Source: JAYEJW01 sp034716535
GTDB lineage: Bacteria > Pseudomonadota > Gammaproteobacteria > Chromatiales > Chromatiaceae
Assembly (NCBI GenBank): GCA_034716535.1
Contig: JAYEJW010000442.1
Coordinates: 1-29,542, forward strand
Direction: 5' to 3'
Length of the DNA: 29,542 bases
Part shown: in pieces, positions 5,795-13,698 of the stretch
Layout of the letters: each line of letters opens with the position of its first letter
Numbering within the stretch: the first letter of the stretch is position 1
Position numbers and translations under genes: made by a program
Notes under the pieces: model-generated
Told to the model about the DNA's origin: nothing
What the model saw: the letters and a program-made list of their open reading frames with translations, nothing else
Databases searched by the model: none

Positions 5795-8137
5795 GTGAAG
5801 CTCCGCAGTCAGATTCTCGTCTTTCTCCTGGTCTTCGGCCTGGCACCGGTAGTGCTTTCCGTCGTCCTCAATCTGCCCCTCGTGCTTGACCGCATCGCCC
5901 TCTTCTACCAGAAGGCGTATCTGCAAAACCTGCGTGCGGATTTCCGCGATCTCGACCAGCACCTGGCGAGCCGTCACGAGATGATCAGGCTGCTCGCCAA
6001 GCTGCCCGAGCCCGGCCTGATACTGGGGGAGCGCGGCGACGAGGACCAGATCGACCTGGCTCGCGCCCGCTACACGGGCTGGATCAATCAGATCCTGAGC
6101 GACCAGCGGGACATAATACAAATCCTGTTCATTGGGGCCAACGGCGAGGAGCGCTTCTGGCTCGAGCGCGACGACAAGACCCTGACCTGGCATCCCGCCG
6201 CCGAGCCGCCCGAGCGGCCAAATGAGCAGTTTCTGAGTGCGGGGCTGCGCATGAAGCCGGGCGGCGTCATGGTCAGCCGCATACGCATCGACCCCCTCGC
6301 CGGGGCGGAGGACCGGCGCAAGCTCATGACCCTAAGCCTGGTGAGCGCCATTGGTGGAGGGGCGCAAAACGAGGCCATGGGGCTCGTGGTCATGAGCATC
6401 GACGTCGGCGGTCTCGCGCAGTTCTACCGTGACACCCTGTGGGTCAACAACAACGGCAGCTACCTTCGCGCCGGGCAACCGATCGGCGACGAGCCGGAGG
6501 CCTTCGCCGACTTCCCCGGGCTCGCGCAGATCTTCGCCGAGGGCACCCTTGCCCTCTGGACGAGCGCGAAGGGGGAGCAGCTGCTGTGGGTACCCATGTT
6601 CGTCACCGAAGACGCCGTGCCACTGTGGGTGGCGCGCCCGGTGGACCCATCACCCCTGGAGAACTTCCGCAACGCCCTCATCCTGCGCGTGATCAGCATC
6701 GTGCTGCTGCTGATCTTCGTGGTCATGATCCTGGCCCGCTGGATCGCCGCCAGTGCCGAGCGGTTCGGACAACAGCTGACCAAGGGCATCGGACACGTGC
6801 TGCGCGACGGCCAAGGGATACGCTTCTCTTGGAAGGGCCCGCGGGAGGTCCAGGAGCTGGGGAATCAACTGACCGCCCTCGCCGAGACCCACGTCGAGCA
6901 TCTACGGACGGCGCAAGAGCACACCCGAGAGCTCGAGCAGTCGAACCGGTACAAGTCCGAGTTTCTCGCGAACGTCAGCCACGAGCTGCGCACGCCGCTC
7001 AACTCGATCCTATTGCTGTCGAAGCTGCTGGCGGACCGGCAATCCGGCCTCTCGGCGGAACAGCAACGTCAGGCCGAAGTCATCTTCGAAGCGGGGCAGG
7101 ACCTGCGCGCGATGATCGACAACATACTGGACATCTCCCGGATCGAGGCGGGCCAGGTCGCGGTCAACCTGGAGTGGATCGACCTGCGCGCCCTGGTCCA
7201 AGAGCTCATCGAGCTGGTCTCCCCCCAGTTCGCGGACAAGGGACTGTACCTGCGGCTCGAGATCACCGCCGATGCCCCGGAGCACATCTATAGTGATCGG
7301 GAAAAGCTGCGACAGATCCTCAAGAATTTTCTCTCCAACGCCGCCAAGTTCACCGATCAGGGGGGGATCACCGTCGGGATCGGCTGTAGCGAAACCGGGC
7401 GTTGTCCGGTAGCCCTCAGTGTGACCGACACCGGCATCGGCATCCCCGAGGACAAGCAGCAGGTCATCTTCGAGGCCTTCCAGCAAGCCGACGGCTCTAC
7501 CCGCCGCCGCTATGGCGGCACCGGCCTTGGGCTGTCCATCAGCCGCGAGCTGGCCCAGCTCGTGGGCGGGCAGATCAGGGTGGACAGTACCGAGGGGGAG
7601 GGCTCGTGCTTCAGGCTGTTACTGCCGGTCGAGTGTGACCTGAGCCACCTGGATGCGGCCCAGGTCACGCACGAGCAGGAGTCACCGTCGCTCGTAAAGG
7701 AGCCCGTGCGAGAGGAGGTCATCGACCAGATCTTCACCGGCCAATGGGTCCTGTTGGTGGAGCGCGACGTGCAAAGCCTCGTCGCGGAGACCGCCCTGCT
7801 CGAATCCTTCGGTCTTGGCGTGCAGACGGCAGCCGACGCGGACGAAGCGTTGGAGACCCTTCGCGAGGAAGAAGCCTGTTCCCTGGTGCTCTTGGCGACA
7901 ACGGTGTCTATCGAGAATACCTGTGATACGATCAGGGCTATTGGCAGCGACGAGCACTGCGGACGGCTCCCGATCATCGTCATGGGCGACCCCGCGGGCC
8001 CAGCCGAGCGTGCGCAGTACCTGGACGCCGGCGCCGACCGGTTCATCACCAAACCCGTCGACCGGACCGAGCTCAAGACGCTGTTGACGGCGGTAATTCA
8101 AGCGCCGGAAGAGTACAGAAAGCGGCAGACGGCATGA
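5795..8137 (+). CDS. Hybrid sensor histidine kinase with degenerate receiver
   Basis: Membrane-bound kinase of 780 residues read from GTG at 5795; no clear Shine-Dalgarno precedes it. Transmembrane 1 is at about residues 7-27, a large periplasmic domain (about 28-294, double-Cache-like size) follows, and transmembrane 2 is at about 295-315. A HAMP/coiled-coil linker (316-390) leads to the phosphoacceptor helix with H396 in NVSHELRTPLN. The ATPase domain has N box NFLSNAAKF, G1 TDTGIGIP (near 544-551) and G2 YGGTGLGLS. The C-terminal part (about 650-775) has the receiver fold pattern and keeps K753 (ITKP). However, LVLLATTVS stands where LVLLDxxMP is expected, so the phosphoacceptor is Ala701, and the acidic pocket reads VERD at 655-658. 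It therefore cannot accept phosphate in the usual way. The next gene overlaps by 4 bases and supplies an intact receiver. Confidence 0.92.
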   Translation: MKLRSQILVFLLVFGLAPVVLSVVLNLPLVLDRIALFYQKAYLQNLRADFRDLDQHLASRHEMIRLLAKLPEPGLILGERGDEDQIDLARARYTGWINQILSDQRDIIQILFIGANGEERFWLERDDKTLTWHPAAEPPERPNEQFLSAGLRMKPGGVMVSRIRIDPLAGAEDRRKLMTLSLVSAIGGGAQNEAMGLVVMSIDVGGLAQFYRDTLWVNNNGSYLRAGQPIGDEPEAFADFPGLAQIFAEGTLALWTSAKGEQLLWVPMFVTEDAVPLWVARPVDPSPLENFRNALILRVISIVLLLIFVVMILARWIAASAERFGQQLTKGIGHVLRDGQGIRFSWKGPREVQELGNQLTALAETHVEHLRTAQEHTRELEQSNRYKSEFLANVSHELRTPLNSILLLSKLLADRQSGLSAEQQRQAEVIFEAGQDLRAMIDNILDISRIEAGQVAVNLEWIDLRALVQELIELVSPQFADKGLYLRLEITADAPEHIYSDREKLRQILKNFLSNAAKFTDQGGITVGIGCSETGRCPVALSVTDTGIGIPEDKQQVIFEAFQQADGSTRRRYGGTGLGLSISRELAQLVGGQIRVDSTEGEGSCFRLLLPVECDLSHLDAAQVTHEQESPSLVKEPVREEVIDQIFTGQWVLLVERDVQSLVAETALLESFGLGVQTAADADEALETLREEEACSLVLLATTVSIENTCDTIRAIGSDEHCGRLPIIVMGDPAGPAERAQYLDAGADRFITKPVDRTELKTLLTAVIQAPEEYRKRQTA

Positions 8138-9018
8138 ATCGCTACTCAGGATTCAAACTCTTAATCGTCGACGACCACGCCCACAACCTCTTCACCCTGC
8201 GGACGCTGATCGAGAAACAGATGCAGGTGGCGATCCTGGAAGCCACCTCCGGCCAACAGGCCATCGACAGAACACTCCAGCATCCGGACATCGACGTCAT
8301 CATCCTCGACGTGCAGATGCCGGAGATGGATGGCTTCCAGACCGCCTCTCTGCTCAAGCTGCGCAAGCGTACCCGCGACATCCCCATCATCTTCCTTACG
8401 GCGGCGTTCAAGTCCGAGGAGTTCCAGCAGCGCGGCTACGCCGTCGGCGCGGTGGACTACCTGCTCAAGCCCATCGACGACAACCTGCTCATCAACAAGA
8501 TCAGCACCTATTTTCGGCTGATCGAGAAAGAGCGAGCCCTCAACAGGGTGCTGGAACAGAAGGTGGCCGAGCGCACCGCAGAGCTCCAGCAGGCAAAACA
8601 ATATCTTCAGAATATAATTACGTTCATGGGCGAAGCCCTGCTGGTTCTCACGCCGGAGGGTGAGATCAAGATGGTCAACCCGACCGCCTGCCAGATGCTC
8701 GACTACAGCGAGCAGGACCTGCTCGGCATGTCCATCGGCGACGTGTTCGAGGAAGAGGGCGACGAACAGGCCGGCGCCTTTATGGGCACCTGGCTCGAAG
8801 CCCTGATCCGCACCGGCGCGCTGAGCAAGATCGAGGCGCGCTTCATCGCCAAGGACGAGCGGCGCGTGCCGATACTCTTTTCCCGCACCGCCGTGAAAGA
8901 CCAGGGCGGAGCGATAACCGACATCATCTGTATTGCCAAGGACATGACGGGTTACTCGCGCATCGAGGACGAGCCGGCCTCGACGATGCGTCGCAACACC
9001 CGAGAAGACACACATTAG
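8134..9018 (+). CDS. Response regulator, receiver-PAS, no output domain
   Basis: Cytoplasmic signalling protein of 294 residues. The receiver domain (about 7-125) is intact, with D13/D14, the phosphoacceptor D59 in IILDVQMPEMDG, and the Lys in LLKPID. A helical, coiled-coil-like linker (about 127-155) joins it to a PAS domain (about 155-275; MVNPTACQMLDYSEQDLLG). There is no HTH, GGDEF, EAL or kinase domain. It must therefore act by protein contact or as a phosphate relay or sink. Overlap with the hybrid kinase gene (ATGA) suggests translational coupling and that the kinase phosphorylates D59. The PAS domain could bind a ligand or mediate dimerisation. The ArsR gene begins 9 bases after its stop. 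Confidence 0.9.
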   Translation: MNRYSGFKLLIVDDHAHNLFTLRTLIEKQMQVAILEATSGQQAIDRTLQHPDIDVIILDVQMPEMDGFQTASLLKLRKRTRDIPIIFLTAAFKSEEFQQRGYAVGAVDYLLKPIDDNLLINKISTYFRLIEKERALNRVLEQKVAERTAELQQAKQYLQNIITFMGEALLVLTPEGEIKMVNPTACQMLDYSEQDLLGMSIGDVFEEEGDEQAGAFMGTWLEALIRTGALSKIEARFIAKDERRVPILFSRTAVKDQGGAITDIICIAKDMTGYSRIEDEPASTMRRNTREDTH

Positions 9019-9027
9019 GAGTCGCCG

Positions 9028-9363
9028 ATGGCCGATTCGATCCCTACCGGGTTGCCGAAAGACGAAGACACCGCCCTCACCGCAAATGCGCTGAAGGCCA
9101 TGGCCCACCCGTTGCGCTGGAAGATCCTGTGCTCTCTCGGGAAGCGGGAGCTCTCGGTGGGTGAAATCGTAGAGCGCACCGGCACCTCCCAGAGCAATAT
9201 CTCCCAGCACCTGGAGCAATTGCGCAACAAGAACATCGTGGTCGCCCGCAAGGAGGCGAACAGGATCTACTACCGCATTCGCAACCCCCAGCTGCTGGAT
9301 CTCATCGGGATCATGCGCGAAGTGCTGTGCCCCGCGAACCTGGACGACCGTTACCCGCGCTAG
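9028..9363 (+). CDS. ArsR-family repressor with BigR/SqrR-like cysteine pair
   Basis: Winged-helix transcriptional repressor, 111 residues. The region AMAHPLRWKILCSL followed by SVGEIVERTGTSQSNISQHL is the classic ArsR-family helix-turn-helix, and the beta-wing is VVARKEANRIYYRI. The usual metal-site CVC motif in the recognition helix region is absent. Instead there are just two cysteines, C35 (KILCSL) and C101 (EVLCP), 66 residues apart. BigR, SqrR and YgaV, which sense hydrogen sulfide or persulfides by forming a disulfide or tetrasulfide, have their pair at this same spacing and in the same sequence settings (ILC near the start, CP near the end). AGGAG at 9017-9021 is 6 bases before the ATG. 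It is the last gene of the presumed kinase operon. Persulfide sensing is inferred from the cysteines. Confidence 0.9.
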   Translation: MADSIPTGLPKDEDTALTANALKAMAHPLRWKILCSLGKRELSVGEIVERTGTSQSNISQHLEQLRNKNIVVARKEANRIYYRIRNPQLLDLIGIMREVLCPANLDDRYPR

Positions 9364-9372
9364 CAGCCAGCA

Positions 9373-9398
9373 CCGCGCCGGAGGAAACGGAAGCGCGG
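9373..9398. terminator. Hairpin between convergent genes
   Basis: CCGCGC 9373-9378 pairs with GCGCGG 9393-9398. It lies between the stop of the ArsR gene and the stop of the minus-strand M20 gene. There is no T run on either side, so terminator function is uncertain. Confidence 0.3.
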
Positions 9399-9399
9399 C

Positions 9400-10614
9400 T
9401 TACTTGGCTTTTCCAGGGTGCAGAGCTGCCCCGCCCCTCCCGGCCACGTCAAGAGGCAAGAGCGTGCGGACCAGCCTCACCCAGTAGCGCACACCGACGG
9501 GGATGATGGCATCGTTGAAGTCGTATCCCGGGTTGTGCAGCGCCCGCCCGTGGGCGCCGTCCGTGCCATTGCCGATCATCGCATAGGCCCCCGGGCAGCG
9601 CTCGAGCATCCATCCGAAGTCCTCCGCACCCATGGTGGGAGACAGGTCCCGGATTACCCGGTCCTTGCCGACAGTGCGCTCCATCGCGGACAACGCCGCC
9701 CGTGCCTGCAGCTCGTCGTTGACGGTGGCGCGGTAGCGGCGCTCGTAGTCGAGCTCCGCGACCACACCGAAGGCATCGGCGATCGAGCCCGCCAACTGCC
9801 GCATCCCTGTCTCGAGCCTCTCCTGCACCTGACCCACGAAGGTGCGGACCGTACCCGCCAGGGTGACCAGCTCCGGAATCACGTTCGTGGTATGCCCGCC
9901 GCGAATACGCGTGACGCTGATCACCGCCGCGTCCAGCGGATCGGTCGCGCGGCTCACGAGGGTCTGCCAGGCGGTGATGATCTGGGCGGCGGCGACAATG
10001 GGATCGCGCGCCTTGTGGGGATAGGCGGCATGGCCACCCGTGCCGCGCAATCTCAGCTCGAAGAAGTCCGCCGCAGCCATCACCGGACCCGCGCGGACCC
10101 CCATCCGGCCAACCTCCAGCCCGGGCCGGTTGTGCAGCCCAAAGATCGCGCTCATCGGAAAGCGCTCGAACAGCCCCTCGTCCACCATCAGCCTGCCGCC
10201 GGCCAGATTCTCCTCCGCCGGTTGAAAGATGAAGTGAACCGTGCCCTGGAACGCGGCCCGCTCGGCAAGATAGCGCGCAGCACCCAGCAGCATGGCGGTA
10301 TGGCCGTCGTGACCGCAGGCGTGCATGCGGCCCTGGTGGTGAGAGGCATAGGCGAGCGCTGCGTCCTCCTCCATCTGCAGGGCATCCATGTCGGCCCGCA
10401 GTCCGATTGCCGGCCCTTCTCCCAGCCTTAGGGTGGCCACCACGCCGGTGCGGGCCAGGCCGCGATGAACCTCCAGCCCCAGGTCCCGCAACCAGGAGGC
10501 CACCAGATCGGAGGTGCGTTTCTCCTCGAAGGCGATCTCCGGGTGGGCGTGCAGATCCTGCCGCAACCGAACCAGCTCGGCGCAGAGGCGCTCCAGATAG
10601 ATCCGATCGGTCAT
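9400..10614 (-). CDS. M20 family metallopeptidase/amidohydrolase
   Basis: Cytoplasmic zinc-dependent hydrolase of 404 residues, of the M20D type that includes hippurate hydrolases, IAA-amino acid hydrolases and N-acyl-L-amino acid amidohydrolases. Visible motifs are LRADMDALQ (residues 72-80), MHACGHDGHT (97-106; C100 and H102 are metal-site candidates) and FQPAEE (130-135; catalytic Glu pair). A lid/dimerisation domain follows (about 180-300; GTGGHAAYPH near its start), and then SPTMGAEDF with the late metal ligand region. It removes an acyl or aryl group from an amino acid; the substrate cannot be predicted. It is divergent from speE, with 172 bases between them, and stands alone. An ATG at 10614 is used. 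Confidence 0.93.
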   Translation of the reverse strand: MTDRIYLERLCAELVRLRQDLHAHPEIAFEEKRTSDLVASWLRDLGLEVHRGLARTGVVATLRLGEGPAIGLRADMDALQMEEDAALAYASHHQGRMHACGHDGHTAMLLGAARYLAERAAFQGTVHFIFQPAEENLAGGRLMVDEGLFERFPMSAIFGLHNRPGLEVGRMGVRAGPVMAAADFFELRLRGTGGHAAYPHKARDPIVAAAQIITAWQTLVSRATDPLDAAVISVTRIRGGHTTNVIPELVTLAGTVRTFVGQVQERLETGMRQLAGSIADAFGVVAELDYERRYRATVNDELQARAALSAMERTVGKDRVIRDLSPTMGAEDFGWMLERCPGAYAMIGNGTDGAHGRALHNPGYDFNDAIIPVGVRYWVRLVRTLLPLDVAGRGGAALHPGKAK

Positions 10615-10721
10615 GTAGATTCAAGGCCTTTGGGTAAGACACGGTTGCCAGCGTCCTGATCTTATCCCATCCAGGCTCCGTCGACCTGCTCCACCACCCG
10701 CTCGATCCGGGAGACCCCGCT

Positions 10722-10750
10722 TGTGACAAACGACCGACGATGCGGATAAT
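10722..10750 (+). promoter_or_regulatory. Candidate sigma-70 promoter of speE
   Basis: TTGTGA at 10722-10727 (4/6) and GATAAT at 10745-10750 (5/6) are separated by 17 bases. The predicted start near 10757 leaves a leader of about 30 bases with GGAG at 10774-10777. Confidence 0.6.
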
Positions 10751-10786
10751 TGGCGTCCCCAGACGGCTTCACCGGAGTGGACATCC

Positions 10787-11638
10787 ATGCTCGAGCGCGA
10801 CGACTGGTTCACGGAGATCGCCGAGGAGGACGGGAGCGCCTTCTCGCTTCGCGTCCGTGCCAAGCTGCACGAAGAAAAAACTCCCTTCCAGACCATTGAG
10901 ATCTACCAGACCGCGGGTTTCGGCAACCTGATGGTGATCGACGGCTGCACCATGGTGAGCGGCCGGGAAAATTTCCTCTACCACGAGATGATGTCCCACC
11001 CGGCGCTGTTCACGCACCAGGCGCCACGCCGGGTGTGCATCATCGGTGGCGGCGACTGCGGCACCCTGCGCGAGGTCCTGAAGCACCCTGAGGTGGAAGA
11101 GGCAACCCAGATCGACATCGACGAACGGGTTACCCGGCTGGCGGAGCAGTACTTCCCTGAGCTCACGCAGAGCAACAGAGACACGCGTGCGCGCCTGCTG
11201 TTCGGTGACGGCATTCAGTGGGTGCGTCAGGCTCGCGAGGAGAGCCTGGACCTGATCGTGGTGGACAGCACCGACCCGGTCGGTCCGGCAGAGGGATTGT
11301 TCAGCCGGAGATTCTACGCCGATTGCGTGAAGGCCCTTGCTCCGGGCGGGCTGCTCGTGCAGCAGAGCGAGTCACCGCTTTACCACATGGACATCCTGCG
11401 CGAAATGTACAAAGCGATACGCGCGGCGGGATTCGCCGATGTCAAGACCCTGTTCTTCCCCCAGACCATCTATCCCTCGGGCTGGTGGAGCGCCACGATG
11501 GCTCGCAAGGACGGGATCATCGACGGATTCCGCTTCGAGGCGGCGGATCAGCGCCCCTTCGAGACCCGCTACTACAATGCGGACATCCATCGCGCCGCCC
11601 TGGCCGAACCGGAATTCTTTCGCCGGGAGATTGCGTAG
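10787..11638 (+). CDS. speE: Spermidine synthase
   Basis: Transfers the aminopropyl group from decarboxylated S-adenosylmethionine to putrescine, giving spermidine. The protein is 283 residues, normal for the family. The N-terminal beta domain contains TPFQTIEIYQTAGFGNLMVIDG. The Rossmann-like domain has the signature IGGGDCGTLREVLKH (about 86-100), the acidic residue pair in QIDIDERV, and the catalytic region VVDSTDPVGPAEGLF (about 158-172). FFPQTIYPSGWWS near 225-237 is the usual C-terminal motif. GGAG lies 9 bases before the ATG. The enzyme needs S-adenosylmethionine decarboxylase (speD), which is not in this window. Arginine decarboxylase, at the start of the route to putrescine, lies 13 kb downstream. 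Confidence 0.97.
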   Translation: MLERDDWFTEIAEEDGSAFSLRVRAKLHEEKTPFQTIEIYQTAGFGNLMVIDGCTMVSGRENFLYHEMMSHPALFTHQAPRRVCIIGGGDCGTLREVLKHPEVEEATQIDIDERVTRLAEQYFPELTQSNRDTRARLLFGDGIQWVRQAREESLDLIVVDSTDPVGPAEGLFSRRFYADCVKALAPGGLLVQQSESPLYHMDILREMYKAIRAAGFADVKTLFFPQTIYPSGWWSATMARKDGIIDGFRFEAADQRPFETRYYNADIHRAALAEPEFFRREIA

Positions 11639-11673
11639 AATCCGGGCCACTGACCACTGACCACGAGGTTCCC

Positions 11674-11913
11674 ATGCAAGAACCCGAATGCCCCAAGAAG
11701 GGCCCCTTCGCCCTTGAGCTCGAGGCCGGCACTTACTGGTGGTGCGCCTGCGGGCGCTCCAAGACGCAGCCGTTCTGCGACGGCGCCCACCAAGGCACCG
11801 CTTTCGAGCCCATGAAGCTGGAACTCACCGAGGCGCAGAAGGTCTGGCTCTGCGGATGCAAGCGCAGCGGCGACAAGCCCCGGTGCGACGGGGCGCACAA
11901 ACAGCTTCTCTGA
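11674..11913 (+). CDS. Dual CDGSH-type iron-sulfur protein
   Basis: Small protein of 79 residues with two complete CDGSH-type [2Fe-2S] sites, each with three Cys and one His. The first is C24-x-C26...C35-D-G-A-H39 and the second C60-x-C62...C71-D-G-A-H75, so nearly the whole protein is the two cluster modules. It has no signal peptide or membrane anchor, in contrast to mitoNEET. Family roles proposed elsewhere are electron transfer and cluster handling; the partner here is unknown. The frame is open far upstream inside speE. The ATG at 11674 is chosen because GAGG lies 6 bases before it and the cluster motifs start soon after. It is 35 bases from speE and may be co-transcribed with it. Confidence 0.9.
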   Translation: MQEPECPKKGPFALELEAGTYWWCACGRSKTQPFCDGAHQGTAFEPMKLELTEAQKVWLCGCKRSGDKPRCDGAHKQLL

Positions 11914-11955
11914 GAAGCCAACGAGCCGCTCGGCGGCGCAGCGCGAGCCGCAACG

Positions 11956-11981
11956 AAAAACGGGGCCCGAAGGCCCCGTTT
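11956..11981. terminator. Bidirectional terminator between CDGSH gene and amtB
   Basis: AAACGGGGCC 11958-11967 pairs perfectly with GGCCCCGTTT 11972-11981 over a 4-base loop. On the minus strand the loop is TTCG and the stem runs into five T residues (11956-11960 are all A on the plus strand), a good terminator for the amtB operon. On the plus strand the tail is TTTCTC, weaker but usable. Confidence 0.8.
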
Positions 11982-12006
11982 CTCATCCGGACCTGTGGTG
12001 CGCCCG

Positions 12007-13269
12007 TTACTTGCCGGATCCCTGTGCCCCGACGAACTCGGGATAGGCCTCCAGCCCGCACTCGCCGACATCCACGCCCTCGTACTCCTCTTCCTCGCTC
12101 ACACGGATACCCATGATGAGCTTGATGATGAGCCAAGCGATGAAGGAGGTGACGAAGACCCATCCCAGGATGGTGCCCAGGCCGATGAACTGAGCGCCGA
12201 AGGAGGCATCCGAGTTGGTGATGGGCACGGCGATCAGACCCCACATGCCGACCACGCCGTGGACGGAGATGGCACCGACCGGGTCGTCGATACGCAGCTT
12301 GTCCAGGGTGATGATGGAGAAGACCACGATCACGCCGCCCACGGCGCCGATGAGGGTGGCGGACAGGGGTGTGGGCGTCAGGGGCTCGGCGGTAATTGCC
12401 ACCAACCCGGCGAGGGCACCGTTGAGCACCATGGTCAGATCGGCCTTGCCGAACAACATGCGCGCACCGATGAGTGCGGCCACGAGACCGCCGGCAGCGG
12501 CCATGTTGGTGTTGACGAAGACCGCCGCCACGGCGTTGGCCTCGCCGATGTCGGACAGCTTCAGCTCGGAGCCGCCGTTGAACCCGAACCAACCGAGCCA
12601 CAGGATGAAGGTGCCGAGGGTGGCCAGGGGCATGTTGGCACCGGGGATGGCGTTGATGGAGCCGTCCTTGCCGTATTTGCCCTTACGCGCGCCGAGCAGG
12701 AGCACGCCGGCGAGGGCCGCGGAGGCGCCGCACAGGTGTACTACGCCGGAGCCGGCGAAGTCGTTGAAGCCGAGAGCGTCGAGGAAGCCGCCGCCCCACT
12801 TCCAGTAGCCCTGCACCGGATAGATGAAGCCTGTCATCACGACCGCGAACAGCAGGAAGGCCCACAGCTTCATGCGCTCGGCCACGGCGCCCGAGACGAT
12901 GGACATCGCGGTGGCGACGAAGACTACCTGGAAGAAGAAGTCGGACATGGCGGAGTAGTAGGTCTCGCCGTTGCTCGCGAGCACATCTTCCACGCTGTTG
13001 TCGCCGCCGAACATGAAGCTCAGGTCCAGGGCGGGAATGACGCCGTTGCCGTCCGCCGGGTACATGATGTTGTAGCCCATCAGCATATACATGATGCAGG
13101 CGATGGCGAACAGGGCGACGTTCTTGGTCAGGATCTCCGCCGTGTTCTTGGCGCGGACGAGTCCCGCCTCCAGCATGGCAAAGCCCGCGGCCATCCACAT
13201 GACCAGCGCGCCGGATACCAGGAAATAGAAGGTATCCAACGCATAGGCGAGTTGAGTGACTTGTTCCAC
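12007..13269 (-). CDS. amtB: Ammonium transporter AmtB
   Basis: Inner-membrane trimeric ammonium channel, 420 residues with about eleven transmembrane segments. The pore twin histidines are visible as H178 (GSGVVHLCG) and H337 (ISVHGVVGMWG). The conserved TM1 region reads FLVSGALVMWMAAGFAMLEAG, and DFFFQVVFVATA marks another family-typical span. The C-terminal cytoplasmic tail (about 390-420) begins GIRVSEEEEYEGVD, the part that contacts P-II in relatives. Translation starts at GTG (13269) with AGAGG about 8 bases upstream. Only 26 bases separate it from the P-II gene, the classical glnK-amtB pairing, in which P-II blocks the channel when nitrogen is plentiful. Confidence 0.96.
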   Translation of the reverse strand: MEQVTQLAYALDTFYFLVSGALVMWMAAGFAMLEAGLVRAKNTAEILTKNVALFAIACIMYMLMGYNIMYPADGNGVIPALDLSFMFGGDNSVEDVLASNGETYYSAMSDFFFQVVFVATAMSIVSGAVAERMKLWAFLLFAVVMTGFIYPVQGYWKWGGGFLDALGFNDFAGSGVVHLCGASAALAGVLLLGARKGKYGKDGSINAIPGANMPLATLGTFILWLGWFGFNGGSELKLSDIGEANAVAAVFVNTNMAAAGGLVAALIGARMLFGKADLTMVLNGALAGLVAITAEPLTPTPLSATLIGAVGGVIVVFSIITLDKLRIDDPVGAISVHGVVGMWGLIAVPITNSDASFGAQFIGLGTILGWVFVTSFIAWLIIKLIMGIRVSEEEEYEGVDVGECGLEAYPEFVGAQGSGK

Positions 13270-13295
13270 TTGGAAAACCTCTTCGTATCAGAAAC

Positions 13296-13634
<339 letters not shown>

Positions 13635-13640
13635 GTCGAA

Positions 13641-13681
13641 AGCTCCGTGGTTGGAGAATGGCCGGAGCTAAGGCCCCGGCC
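13641..13681 (-). promoter_or_regulatory. Competing hairpins over the glnK Shine-Dalgarno
   Basis: In the minus-strand mRNA, AGCUCC (plus 13664-13669) can pair with GGAGCU (plus 13641-13646), which contains the GGAG used to start glnK. A second stem, GGCCGG (plus 13676-13681) with CCGGCC (plus 13660-13665), overlaps the first arm by two bases, so the two cannot both form fully. This lies in the 64-base gap between the porin stop and the glnK start. Confidence 0.4.
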
Positions 13682-13698
13682 GCTGAATAAAGGCTTCG

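Noticed and set aside
9418..10431. 337-residue open frame on the plus strand
   Set aside because: Antisense to the M20 hydrolase, whose metal and catalytic motifs are all present.
11218..11673. Long extension of the CDGSH protein into speE
   Set aside because: It lies in another frame of speE and is unrelated to CDGSH proteins; the ATG at 11674 has its own Shine-Dalgarno.
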